NCBI RefSeq assembly: GCF_026229185.1
Contig: NZ_JAGGJA010000024.1
Span: 1-32,981 of the forward strand
DNA length: 32,981 nucleotides
Source of the DNA: Fodinibius salsisoli
Lineage (GTDB): Bacteria > Bacteroidota > Rhodothermia > Balneolales > Balneolaceae
Direction of reading: 5' to 3'
Positions 24,210 to 32,814 of the stretch are shown in pieces (the stretch's first letter is position 1; each line of letters starts with the position of its first letter). The notes under the pieces were generated by a model. The model had not been told where the DNA came from. It made no database searches and saw only the letters and a list, made by a program, of their open reading frames with translations. A program made the translations under genes and the position numbers.

Positions 24210-25220
24210 TTATCCACCAATCAGAGCCATGGACTCCTCAATAGGGTTGTGGTTTTGGGTTCTCCTTCTTTCGGCTTCAAAACCATTCTTTGCACGGTTT
24301 TTAAAAGTATGGCGAAATAGCTGGTTGATTTCCTTATCCGTAGCTCCACCACGCATAACTTCTTTGATGTTCAACACGCCATTGTCGTAGAGGCAGGTTT
24401 TTAATGTGCCTTTAGAATCGACCCGGATGCGGTTGCAGCTGCCACAAAATGTTCGGCTAAATGCCGCAATGATTCCAATTTTTCCCCGGTATCCGGGAAT
24501 TTGATAATTGGTGGAAGTAGAATGCGGACCAGCGGGTATTTCCTTAATATTTAGATAACGACTTTTAAGGTGCGATAGAATTTTATCATAGGTCCAGGTC
24601 AGTGCCGGGCCATTTCCTCCGGATCCATTAAAGGGCATCTCTTCTATGTAGCGAACAGAAATCGGATATTTTTTAGTCAGTTCGGCCAGGGGGATGATAT
24701 CTTCGATATTGTGTTCTTCCATCACAACAGTATTGATTTTGAAAGGGATAGCGCTTTCGTTCAGCAGATGGAAGGAGTCCATGACTCGATCAAACTGATC
24801 TCTGCGTGTGATTTTTTTAAAACGATCCGGATCGATAGTATCAAGGCTAAGGTTGATAGAGGTGATCCCCATTTCTTCCAGGCGAGAGATATAGGGCGCC
24901 AAAAGAGTGCCGTTTGTGGTTAAGGCAACTTTTTCCAGCTTGTCATTTTTGCTGATTACTGAAAAGAAGTCGATCAGATTCTTACGAACGAAAGGTTCAC
25001 CACCAGTAATTCTGATTTTAGATATTCCAAGGTTTGTGAGAATAGAGATAAGCCGTTCAAGCTCTTCGTAAGAGAGCAACTCTTTGCGTGGCAGAAAATT
25101 GATCCCCGATGCCGGCATACAATACTTGCATCGCAAATTGCATCGATCGGTCACTGACAGACGAAGATAGGTAATCGGTCGTCCATGATTGTCATATATG
25201 ACGGAGCGATCTGTGTTCAT
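24210..25220 (-). CDS. moaA: GTP 3',8-cyclase MoaA
   Basis: This 336-residue radical-SAM enzyme performs the first step of molybdenum cofactor synthesis with MoaC. The radical-SAM cluster is CNLRCKYC (Cys27, 31, 34), the second cluster is held by FCGSCNRIRVDS and TCLYD (Cys259, 262, 276), and the protein ends in the essential Gly-Gly (ALIGG). ITGGEPFVRKNL and TTNGTLL are also present. It is the first gene of an operon with modABC (26 bases to modA), which links cofactor precursor synthesis with molybdate uptake. Confidence 0.96.
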   Translation of the reverse strand: MNTDRSVIYDNHGRPITYLRLSVTDRCNLRCKYCMPASGINFLPRKELLSYEELERLISILTNLGISKIRITGGEPFVRKNLIDFFSVISKNDKLEKVALTTNGTLLAPYISRLEEMGITSINLSLDTIDPDRFKKITRRDQFDRVMDSFHLLNESAIPFKINTVVMEEHNIEDIIPLAELTKKYPISVRYIEEMPFNGSGGNGPALTWTYDKILSHLKSRYLNIKEIPAGPHSTSTNYQIPGYRGKIGIIAAFSRTFCGSCNRIRVDSKGTLKTCLYDNGVLNIKEVMRGGATDKEINQLFRHTFKNRAKNGFEAERRRTQNHNPIEESMALIGG

Positions 25221-25509
25221 TGAACCTGAAAATTTTATTAATAAGAATGGATATACTACAAATAAATCGGAATAAAATAAATATTTAATCGACTAATATT
25301 TAAATAAAAAAGGATTATTAACTTAAATAATTTAATTAATTAATGATTGAAGCATTCTGAGATCAGGTTCATGTCCGTCGCAACTCCGGGGTAATTGTAT
25401 TTAACATGAAATAGAAAGTATTAGAAGCCGCTCACCTTATTTGCAATAAATTTAGACTGGCTGATGCTATATCCTTACCTTTCGGTTTAATGCTGATCAA
25501 AACTGAATC
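25221..25509. other. AT-rich divergent gap between moaA and rarA
   Basis: This 289-base gap must carry promoters for both directions. The part next to moaA (25221-25345) is very AT-rich. A more GC-rich patch (25350-25435) contains TTCATG (25368-25373) paired with CATGAA (25405-25410) around CCG-rich sequence, so it may fold in RNA. It does not match the molybdenum-cofactor or TPP riboswitch pattern that I can recall. I see no small gene. Confidence 0.35.
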
Positions 25510-26880
25510 ATGGATTTATTTAACGAAGATTCAAATACTACAACAGGTGGGCAGCGTGATTTCGTGAATCCTCATGAACCACTGGCTACCCGTATGCGTC
25601 CCCGTTCGCTGGAGGAATTTGTAGGTCAAAAGCATATTGTAGGAGAAGGTAAGATGCTTCGACGTATGATTGAGTCAGGGGTCATCGGATCGCTTATCTT
25701 TTATGGCCCTCCAAGTTCAGGGAAAACGACATTGGCTCATGTAATTTCGCGAGAGATCAATGCCCAGTTTACGGTACTTAATGCTGTGTTAGATGGTATT
25801 AAGGATTTACGACAAGTGGTTGCCAAAGCTGAAAAGATACAGCAGATGAATGGGCAAAAGACCATTCTTTTTGTGGATGAAATTCATCGCTGGAACAAAG
25901 CGCAACAGGATGCTTTGCTACCACACCTGGAGTCTGGAGTCATAACGTTAATAGGAGCAACTACCGAAAATCCATTTTACAGTTTGGTAAGTCCGCTGCT
26001 ATCTCGATGCCAGCTTTTCGAGCTGTATGATCTCACGAAAGAGCATGTACTGCTGATGATTGACCGGGCGCTTGAAGAAGAGGAACGAGGCCTGGGTAAG
26101 AAAGATGTTGAAGTTACTAAGCCTGCTCAAGATCATCTGGCAGAATTCGCGGCCGGAGATATCCGTAACGCTTTAAATGCGTTGGAAGTAGCAGTGTTGT
26201 CAAGTGATGCTGATGAGAACGGAGTCATCCATATTGACCTGGAGATCGCCAGAGAATGCATCCAGAAACGAAGTGTGCGCTACGATGGTACTGGTGACGA
26301 ACATTATCACTTTGCCTCGGCATTCATTAAGTCGATGCGGGGTTCCGATGTTGATGCTGCACTTTACTGGATGTCGGCTATGCTCGAAGGGGGAGAAGAT
26401 CCCAATTTTCTGTTCCGGAGAATGCTTATCTTGGCCTCAGAAGATGTAGGTATGGCTGACCCACATGCTCTTTCGCTGGTAAATGCGGCGCATGAGGCTT
26501 TTACAAAATGCGGTATGCCCGAGGGTTTATATTTTCTGGCACATGCTTGTATTTATTTATGCTTAGCTCCTAAAAGTAATAGTACCGGAGCTATTTTTTC
26601 GGTACGCAGAGAAGTTCAGCATAGTGGCATTGGCACTGTTCCGCCTCATCTGCGTGATAAGACGGCCAATTCTAAACAATCTCGTTATCTAGGTGTAGAG
26701 AATGCTTCAGATGATTATACCTATCCTCATTCGCATGATCATCATTGGGCTCCACAACAATATTTGCCGGAAGAGGCTGAGGGGTTACAATGGTACGAGC
26801 CAGGGAACATTGGCAGAGAAGGTAAACTATGGAAGAGGCTTCAAAAAATTAAGGAAGCGTATATGAAGGATAAAAAATAA
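25510..26880 (+). CDS. rarA: Replication-associated recombination protein A (RarA/MgsA AAA+ ATPase)
   Basis: The 456-residue AAA+ ATPase acts at stalled replication forks and is related to clamp-loader subunits. The N-terminal PLATRMRPRSLEEFVGQKHI is typical. Walker A is GPPSSGKTT (66-74), Walker B is ILFVDEIHRWNKAQQDAL (119-136) and sensor 1 is IGATTENP. The C-terminal MgsA part includes ALYWMSAMLEGGEDPNFL and ASEDVGMADP. It is a housekeeping gene with no visible link to the nitrate locus, divergent from moaA and convergent with amtB. Confidence 0.96.
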   Translation: MDLFNEDSNTTTGGQRDFVNPHEPLATRMRPRSLEEFVGQKHIVGEGKMLRRMIESGVIGSLIFYGPPSSGKTTLAHVISREINAQFTVLNAVLDGIKDLRQVVAKAEKIQQMNGQKTILFVDEIHRWNKAQQDALLPHLESGVITLIGATTENPFYSLVSPLLSRCQLFELYDLTKEHVLLMIDRALEEEERGLGKKDVEVTKPAQDHLAEFAAGDIRNALNALEVAVLSSDADENGVIHIDLEIARECIQKRSVRYDGTGDEHYHFASAFIKSMRGSDVDAALYWMSAMLEGGEDPNFLFRRMLILASEDVGMADPHALSLVNAAHEAFTKCGMPEGLYFLAHACIYLCLAPKSNSTGAIFSVRREVQHSGIGTVPPHLRDKTANSKQSRYLGVENASDDYTYPHSHDHHWAPQQYLPEEAEGLQWYEPGNIGREGKLWKRLQKIKEAYMKDKK

Positions 26881-26910
26881 GGGCGCTGCCTCTCCACAAC
26901 AACGCCCCTT
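26879..26910. terminator. Probable bidirectional terminator between rarA and amtB
   Basis: GGGCG (26881-26885) pairs with CGCCC (26903-26907). The stem is extended weakly by flanking AA/TT and followed by CTTTAT. The hairpin begins right after the rarA stop codon and lies between convergent genes, so it fits a shared terminator despite the short stem and 17-base loop. Confidence 0.45.
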
Positions 26911-26944
26911 TATCCGCCAACTTCATATGTTAAAAGCTTTATTG

Positions 26945-28378
26945 TTACAGGTCGATTTTGAGCTTTTCCTCTTTTACGAGCGTTAGTTCTTGTTCTATAT
27001 CAAGGTCCATCATGTCCCGCACTTCATCGACACCAAAAAAGTCCGGATAGGCCGTCATACCGTGTTCATTTTGATCGAGTCCATTAAGTTCTTCGACTTC
27101 TGAAACCCGTAATCCATGTGTTACGTTGGTTACTTTGAATACTAAGTAGGCGGTTCCAATAGTCCATAACAACACGGCTGTGATACCCACGGCTTGGATA
27201 AGTAGCTGATAGGCAGAGCCACCAAAGAATAGGCCTTCAAACGAAGATGAGTAGGGTTGCTGTGCAAAAAGGGCTACAGCGAGTGTTCCCCAGATACCTG
27301 CAAATCCATGAACCGGAATAGCGCCCACGGGATCATCTATCTGAATTTTTTCTAAGAAGCGAGTGCCATAAAACATGACTGCACCACCGATAAAGCCAAT
27401 GGCTACGGCCGAAGCAGGAGATACTACTGCGCAGCCGGCCGTGATGGCTACAAGTCCTGCTAAGGCTCCGTTAAGAGTGTAGCCCAAGTCCGGATTTCCT
27501 GTTTTATACCAGGCGATCAGCATGGCGGCAAGGGCCCCACCAACAGCAGAAAGATTAGTCGTGACGGCTATGCGGGCAAAGGAGGGGTCAGCTCCCAGTG
27601 TGCTGCCCGGATTGAAGCCAAACCATCCGAGCCATAAGATAAAAACCCCAAGGGTGCCCAGTGCTACGCTATGGCCCGATATGCGCTTGGCTTTGCCATT
27701 AACGAATCGACCTATTCGCGGACCAAGGATATAAGTACCCATGAGACCTGCCCACGCTCCTACGCCATGTACAACGGTGGATCCTGCAAAATCATAAAAT
27801 CCTAAATCTGCCAGCCATCCACCACCCCAGACCCAATGCCCCACAACGGGATAAATGATAGCAGAAATAAACAGCGTATAGATAAGATAACCGGTAAATT
27901 TTGTTCGCTCTGCCATTGCTCCTGAAACGATCGTAGCAGCAGTAGCAGCAAACATGGCCTGGAAAAACCACTCGGCATACAGCCAGGTGTCAAGGGAGCC
28001 ATCAGCTTGCAAGGCATCGGAAAGAAAGAAATTACTAAAGCCAAATAAGCCCCATACATCTGTGCCGTACATGATGGAAAAGCCAACGGCCCAGAATATA
28101 ATAGTGCCCACGCCGAAGTCCATCATGTTTTTCATCATGATATTGGCGACGTTCTTAGCTCGTGTAAAACCGGTTTCAACCAGGGCAAAACCAGCCTGCA
28201 TGAAAAAAACTAAGAAGCCGGCAATCATAACCCAGAGTAAGTCGATAAATACCTTATCGTTTGCTGCCTGAAGTACCTCGGCAGCCGATGATTTGGAAAT
28301 GTCACTCGCCATAGCAACGGATACTTGCAAAAGAAGAAGTATCCCTGTAGTCAAAATATAGTTAAGATATTTCCTCAT
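26945..28378 (-). CDS. amtB: Ammonium transporter Amt
   Basis: The 477-residue inner-membrane protein has a signal-like N-terminus (MRKYLNYILTTGILLLLQVS) and about 11 transmembrane segments. The twin histidines of the pore are present: His204 in STVVHGVGAWAG and His357 in IPVHGFAGIWG. FALVETGFTRAKNVANI is also typical. The cytoplasmic tail (about 415-477) is long and acidic (VSEVEELNGLDQNEHG). It takes up ammonium, the end product of the nitrate pathway, though the nitrate genes are separated from it by rarA. No glnK/glnB gene is next to it. Confidence 0.96.
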   Translation of the reverse strand: MRKYLNYILTTGILLLLQVSVAMASDISKSSAAEVLQAANDKVFIDLLWVMIAGFLVFFMQAGFALVETGFTRAKNVANIMMKNMMDFGVGTIIFWAVGFSIMYGTDVWGLFGFSNFFLSDALQADGSLDTWLYAEWFFQAMFAATAATIVSGAMAERTKFTGYLIYTLFISAIIYPVVGHWVWGGGWLADLGFYDFAGSTVVHGVGAWAGLMGTYILGPRIGRFVNGKAKRISGHSVALGTLGVFILWLGWFGFNPGSTLGADPSFARIAVTTNLSAVGGALAAMLIAWYKTGNPDLGYTLNGALAGLVAITAGCAVVSPASAVAIGFIGGAVMFYGTRFLEKIQIDDPVGAIPVHGFAGIWGTLAVALFAQQPYSSSFEGLFFGGSAYQLLIQAVGITAVLLWTIGTAYLVFKVTNVTHGLRVSEVEELNGLDQNEHGMTAYPDFFGVDEVRDMMDLDIEQELTLVKEEKLKIDL

Positions 28379-28453
28379 TTAGGCTATATAATTTAAGTGG
28401 TTCCTGTTTTTGAAGGTGTAAATTAAAGCTAATTGACTTCAATAAAAAATTAA

Positions 28454-28481
28454 TTTATATAAATACTGCTTCTTAAGTAAA
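28454..28481 (-). promoter_or_regulatory. Candidate sigma70-type promoter of amtB
   Basis: On the minus strand TTTACT (28476-28481) is followed after 16 bases by TATAAA (28454-28459), giving a leader of about 70 bases to the amtB start. The surrounding sequence is AT-rich, so chance matches are expected. Confidence 0.3.
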
Positions 28482-28524
28482 AATATTTTGCCTAGGGGCG
28501 TTTTGGACTTTTTATTTAAGGTTA

Positions 28525-28541
28525 AGTGAGTAGTATTCACT
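28525..28541. promoter_or_regulatory. Palindromic operator candidate upstream of amtB and the FMN reductase gene
   Basis: AGTGA-GTAGTAT-TCACT is a perfect 5-base inverted repeat with a 7-base centre, in the divergent gap. The arms resemble half sites of Crp/Fnr-family regulators, but the spacing is one base longer than the usual Crp site. It lies upstream of the candidate amtB promoter. Confidence 0.3.
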
Positions 28542-28622
28542 CAGGTAAATATAATTCGCCTGCCAACTTTTGCTATAGAAATGGTATCTTTAATGTTATT
28601 ATACATCCAATAAAATTGTATC

Positions 28623-29189
28623 ATGATTGATATACGTATCATCAGTGGAACCGACCGACCGGGTTCAAATGCCCTCCGCATTTCTGAATACCTCCAGAAG
28701 AAATACAGGCATCAGGGAGTATCAGCAAACATTATAGACCTGCGTAACTTTCCGGTCGAAAAAGTAAGTGGTGGTAAATATGGAGAGCGAATTCCCGCCG
28801 TCGATGAATTTGTGGAACAGGCCATTGCTGCTGATGGTCTCGTTATCGTCTGTCCGGAATATAATGGAGGCTACCCGGGTATCTTGAAACTGTATATCGA
28901 TTACTTTCCGTTTCCTGAAAGTCTAGAAAAGAAGCCGGTGGCTCTGGTGGGTGAGGCAAATGGAGCCTTTGGTGCTTTGAGAGCTGTGGAGCAGCTTCAG
29001 CAGGTTGTTGGCTACCGTAATGCCCATATTTTTCCAGAACGGGTATTTATTCCGCGAGTGAGCGATAATTTTGATGATAAAGAGGGGATTCGGGATGATT
29101 TTCAGCAAGAGTTGCTGGAGTCCCAAATTAAAAACTTTATTTTATTCGTACAGGATTTTAAAAAGAGAGCGGTACTTTCGGACAACTGA
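28623..29189 (+). CDS. NAD(P)H-dependent FMN reductase
   Basis: This 188-residue flavodoxin-fold protein begins with the FMN-phosphate loop ISGTDRPGSNALRIS and contains the conserved CPEYNGGYPGILKLYIDYFP and GANGAFG-like (GEANGAFGALRAVEQL) segments. It probably reduces FMN, quinones or azo compounds using NAD(P)H in the cytoplasm. The physiological substrate cannot be read from sequence. It is divergent from amtB and convergent with the response regulator gene. Confidence 0.88.
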   Translation: MIDIRIISGTDRPGSNALRISEYLQKKYRHQGVSANIIDLRNFPVEKVSGGKYGERIPAVDEFVEQAIAADGLVIVCPEYNGGYPGILKLYIDYFPFPESLEKKPVALVGEANGAFGALRAVEQLQQVVGYRNAHIFPERVFIPRVSDNFDDKEGIRDDFQQELLESQIKNFILFVQDFKKRAVLSDN

Positions 29190-29228
29190 ATCATAGCGTC
29201 TGATCTATCAGTCTAATAATGTACGCTT

Positions 29229-29279
29229 AGAGTCAATAAAGATGCAGGCTTAAATAGAAAAGGTGATGCCTGAGACTCT
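29229..29279. terminator. Possible bidirectional terminator
   Basis: AGAGTC (29229-29234) pairs with GACTCT (29274-29279), and inside it CAGGC (29245-29249) pairs with GCCTG (29268-29272). The asymmetry of the internal loop (10 against 1 base) and absence of a T-tract lower confidence, but its place between convergent genes fits. Confidence 0.3.
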
Positions 29280-29314
29280 CCAAACTGTTGGTTGAAGAGC
29301 GTATATAGCATGGC

Positions 29315-30013
29315 CTAATTCATTTTGAGCATATAACCTACACCGTGCAGCGTTACCAGATATTTGGGGTCATCGGCATGGACTTCAATTTTGGAACGAA
29401 GTTTTGAAATGTGAACGTCCACAGTGCGGGTATTGGTACTGAACTCATAGCGCCACACATTTTCAAGGAGGGCATCTCTTGAAACGGGTTCATTGGCATG
29501 GGCTGCGAGGTAACGAATAAGTTCCACTTCACGGGTTGTTAATTCTACGCCTCCCTTTTCAGGATGTTCGGCCTCGGCATTCTGCAGGTCAATGTAGGTA
29601 TCCCCCAAACTGATTTCATTCATGGGAGTATTGTTGGAGTATTGATCCGACCGTCGCAGACGAGCCTGGATGCGGGCCAACAACTCTTTGACACCAAAGG
29701 GCTTGGTCATGTAGTCATCAGCCCCGATGTTTAGTCCCGTTACTTTATCAATTTCCTGATCTCGTGCCGTAAGCATAATGATCGGAAAAGTATAGTTCAT
29801 TGAACGAACCTTTTTGCAAACATCATAGCCACTCATGCCAGGTAGCATCAGGTCCAGTATCATTAAGTCGGGATTTTCGTTTTTGACGATCTCTACGGCC
29901 TTGTCGCCTTTCTTGGCTACGAACACCTCGTATCCTTCGTTTTCAAGAGTATCTTCGAGGGTAAAGACAAGACTGGGTTCGTCTTCAACGATAACAATTT
30001 TTTTTGCTGACAT
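29315..30013 (-). CDS. Response regulator, OmpR/PhoB family
   Basis: The 232-residue protein has a receiver domain (acidic pair Glu10/Asp11, phosphorylated Asp54 in MILDLMLPG, and a conserved Lys in TKPFG) and a C-terminal winged-helix domain (about 130-232; TTREVELIRYLAAH, RTVDVHISKLRSKI, VGYMLKMN). It is encoded directly after its kinase (four-base gap), so the two form a pair. Its target genes are not visible from the sequence. Confidence 0.95.
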   Translation of the reverse strand: MSAKKIVIVEDEPSLVFTLEDTLENEGYEVFVAKKGDKAVEIVKNENPDLMILDLMLPGMSGYDVCKKVRSMNYTFPIIMLTARDQEIDKVTGLNIGADDYMTKPFGVKELLARIQARLRRSDQYSNNTPMNEISLGDTYIDLQNAEAEHPEKGGVELTTREVELIRYLAAHANEPVSRDALLENVWRYEFSTNTRTVDVHISKLRSKIEVHADDPKYLVTLHGVGYMLKMN

Positions 30014-30017
30014 AGTG

Positions 30018-31709
30018 TTAATTCTGTGTTATAGAAGCAGATGATAATTCTTTGTTTCCATCGGAAGAAAGCTGTTCATGAGCAGAGGGCGGAGGGTCAA
30101 CCAGAATGGGGAATATGACTTTAAAGGTCGATCCCTTTTTTACCTCACTTTCAACAGTAATTTGTCCACCATTGAGCTCCGTTAAGCTTTTCACAATGGA
30201 TAGCCCAAGGCCGTGTCCCTTGGTTTGAGCTGTCATAGCATCTTCACCTCTGTAAAACTTGTCAAAGATATGTGTTTTTACTTGCGGGGACATCCCGATA
30301 CCATGGTCCTCAACGGTAAGCGTGACCTCATTATTATTGGAATCCAGAAATATGCCAATATACTGTTCGTCTCGGCTGTATTTAAGGGCGTTTTCTACCA
30401 GGTTGCCGAGGATGGTTTCAAAGCTATCGATATCAATCATGGTCATTGGTACATCATCAGCGATGGATGTATGCAGGCTAAAACCCTTATTTTCTATATA
30501 GGTTTTATGCTCTGCAATATAGTCGTTAACCAGTGTGTTAAGACTAACCGGTTTGGGCTCAATCAATGACTGGCCAGCATCCGACTTGGCAACGTCGAGG
30601 AGTTTTTCGATCATCTTACGAAGCCGAACGGCCTCATTATAGATATGTGTTCCGTAGCTTTTAAGACGATTTTGGTCTTTAACACGACCATCGGCCAAGT
30701 TTTCACCAGCAGCCTGCATTACAGCTAAGGGGGTTTTTAGCTCGTGAGTGACGTTCGCCAAAAAGCCCGCTTGTCGTTCTGCCAGGGCGCGTTCTTTTTG
30801 GGCAGAGATAAACATAAAGACAAGTGCCCCGAGCAAAAGAAGTACCGCTGCCCCAAGCACGATCAGGTTTTTAAGCAGCGAAGCATTCGATGCTTCTACC
30901 GTGGAAGAGTTTGTAAAGGCGACCTCCAGTTTCCAGTTGTCAAAAAAATCTGGGAATCGCTGTTTGTATTGAATTTGATCGTTACTATAGGCCGCTTTGG
31001 GATGGCTACTCGCAATAATTTCATTGTTGGTCCAGTCCCGCAGCCAAACCTGCATACCGGTCTGTTTCTCAGGGCCAAAGTGTTCAGCCAATTCATTGTG
31101 TAGATAATGTTCCTTCAAATACTCTTGGTTGATTGGCATTGTCAAATATCCCAAAATAGTATGCGCCGAAGGATCAACAAAGGCAATAGTAATGCTGCGG
31201 TTTGTGTCAAAGATAGCTTTATTATTGTACTCATAATCTTTAACGAGCGCTTTCATCTGAGTACGGGCAATACCCATTCCATCACACACTGTATTGGGGT
31301 AGTTTGAATCCCAGACAAACTTTTCCTGTTCGGCTTCATAACGTAAAATAGATTCAAACTGACTACATCTGCCCGAGTTGGAAGGAATAAAGTAGATGTT
31401 GGTAAAAATAGAGTCGTTCGCGGCCTGACGAACTCGTTTGTTGACTTCGTTCGTAAACTGATTGTTTTTCTGAAACTGGGCTTTAAACCGCTCCATGTTT
31501 GTACTGCTCAATCCCCAAAAAGGCTTAAAGAAGCGATAACGTACTTTGTCAGCGAACTCAGCAACCTGCAATTTTTTGGGCTGGCGGTCCGCTTCGATGG
31601 TACTCCGATGCAGTTGATATAAGGAGTATACATTCATGCCGGTAAGGCCCAGAATAGCAATCAGACCGGCCGCTAATAAAATCCAGCGTAAAGAACCGTA
31701 CCGTTTCAT
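30018..31709 (-). CDS. Membrane sensor histidine kinase
   Basis: The 563-residue kinase has TM1 (about 9-30), a large periplasmic sensor region (about 35-280), TM2 (about 280-302), a dimerisation domain with phospho-acceptor His322 in ANVTHELKTPLAVMQ, and a HATPase domain (NLVENALKYS, DHGIGMSP, GHGLGLSIVKSL). The sensor part is of no family I recognise; it holds two cysteines (Cys115, Cys142) that could form a disulfide. The C-terminal 25 residues are a Ser-rich tail. The stimulus is unknown, and nothing links the pair specifically to nitrate except distance of about 13 kb from the cluster. Confidence 0.93.
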   Translation of the reverse strand: MKRYGSLRWILLAAGLIAILGLTGMNVYSLYQLHRSTIEADRQPKKLQVAEFADKVRYRFFKPFWGLSSTNMERFKAQFQKNNQFTNEVNKRVRQAANDSIFTNIYFIPSNSGRCSQFESILRYEAEQEKFVWDSNYPNTVCDGMGIARTQMKALVKDYEYNNKAIFDTNRSITIAFVDPSAHTILGYLTMPINQEYLKEHYLHNELAEHFGPEKQTGMQVWLRDWTNNEIIASSHPKAAYSNDQIQYKQRFPDFFDNWKLEVAFTNSSTVEASNASLLKNLIVLGAAVLLLLGALVFMFISAQKERALAERQAGFLANVTHELKTPLAVMQAAGENLADGRVKDQNRLKSYGTHIYNEAVRLRKMIEKLLDVAKSDAGQSLIEPKPVSLNTLVNDYIAEHKTYIENKGFSLHTSIADDVPMTMIDIDSFETILGNLVENALKYSRDEQYIGIFLDSNNNEVTLTVEDHGIGMSPQVKTHIFDKFYRGEDAMTAQTKGHGLGLSIVKSLTELNGGQITVESEVKKGSTFKVIFPILVDPPPSAHEQLSSDGNKELSSASITQN

Positions 31710-31983
31710 TTTTATAGGTTAATTAAATGTATATCAGCTTAAAATAAGCATCTAAAGATACAAATTTTATGGCATTTAACATTTTTTTGCTTGTTAGCAG
31801 TAAATAATGAAAGTAAGAGGTATGACGGGCTGGATTTTTGAAGTACTCAAAATAGTATTTTGGGAAAGGTTGATGAGTTAACAGATAAAGGGAGGGAGAG
31901 AGAAATATTTTGGATTCTTGAGAGGCTGTCTATAAAATACGTGCCATTGGAACATAAATTTTAAGAATGAATCCATAGGTTGA
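31710..31983. other. AT-rich divergent gap between kinase and amidohydrolase genes
   Basis: This is a 274-base intergenic region without a plausible gene. It must contain promoters for both divergent genes, but I see no convincing consensus pair, repeat or hairpin. Confidence 0.4.
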
Positions 31984-32814
31984 ATGAAAAAGATTGACGC
32001 CCATCAGCATTTTTGGAATTATGATGTAGATAAGCACGGCTGGATTAATGAAGAGATGAAGAAGCTCCGGCGCGATTTTATGCCTCCAGACCTAAAAAAA
32101 TTGTTGGATAATGAAAAGGTGGAGGGATGTGTGGCGGTGCAGGCCGATCAGTCGGAGGAAGAAACCCGTTTTTTACTGGATCTGCAATCCAAATATTCGT
32201 TTATCAAGGGGGTGGTAGGCTGGTTGGATATTGCAGCGGATAGCTTTCCCAAAAAACTGGAGCACTATAGCCGTAATCCGGCTTTAAAAGGGCTGCGGCA
32301 CATTGTACAGGATGAGCCCGATGATCGCTTTCTATTGCGGCCTAATTTCCTGAAGGGGATCCAAATGTTGGATGATTATGGTTTAACCTATGATATTTTA
32401 ATTTATGAGCGGCAGTTGCCGGCCACCATTGAATTTGTGAACCATTTTCCGGGGCAGTCCTTTGTATTAGATCATATTGGAAAGCCCAAAATTAAAGCAA
32501 AGGTTATCGATCCCTGGGAGGAAGGAGCGCGAGAATTGGCCCAACATGACAATATTTATTGCAAGATTTCTGGCTTGGTTACTGAAGCCGACTGGCATAA
32601 TTGGACAGCCGAAGACTTGAAGCCCTACCTCGATATTATTTTTGACGCTTTTGGCCCAGAACGCCTAATGTTTGGATCTGATTGGCCGGTTTGTACATTG
32701 GCTGCTGAATACAGCGAAGTCATTGCCGGCGTCCAGGAATATATTAAAGTATATTCTGAAGAAGAACAGGCCATGGTTATGGGAGGAAATACCCAAAAGT
32801 TCTATGATCTCTGA
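31984..32814 (+). CDS. Amidohydrolase-2 family hydrolase (sugar lactonase-like)
   Basis: The 276-residue TIM-barrel metal hydrolase starts with the metal motif DAHQHFWNY (His7, His9). It continues with GLRHIVQDEPD, VLDHIGKPKI and the C-terminal catalytic FGSDWPVCTLAA, with the expected length for this family. The layout matches the L-fuconolactonase/L-rhamnonolactonase branch, which opens sugar lactones, but the true substrate is not evident. Neighbouring genes of sugar catabolism, if any, would be to the right, beyond the window. Confidence 0.88.
   Translation: MKKIDAHQHFWNYDVDKHGWINEEMKKLRRDFMPPDLKKLLDNEKVEGCVAVQADQSEEETRFLLDLQSKYSFIKGVVGWLDIAADSFPKKLEHYSRNPALKGLRHIVQDEPDDRFLLRPNFLKGIQMLDDYGLTYDILIYERQLPATIEFVNHFPGQSFVLDHIGKPKIKAKVIDPWEEGARELAQHDNIYCKISGLVTEADWHNWTAEDLKPYLDIIFDAFGPERLMFGSDWPVCTLAAEYSEVIAGVQEYIKVYSEEEQAMVMGGNTQKFYDL

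Noticed and set aside
25340-25400. TPP riboswitch-like string on the minus strand (GAACCTGATC)
   Set aside because: The partner CTGAGA element and the GCGTAGGGA end are absent and the downstream gene is moaA, so the resemblance is only local.
28560-28580. Sigma54-like promoter TGCCAACTTTTGC near amtB
   Set aside because: The -24 GG is missing and the GG/GC spacing is wrong.
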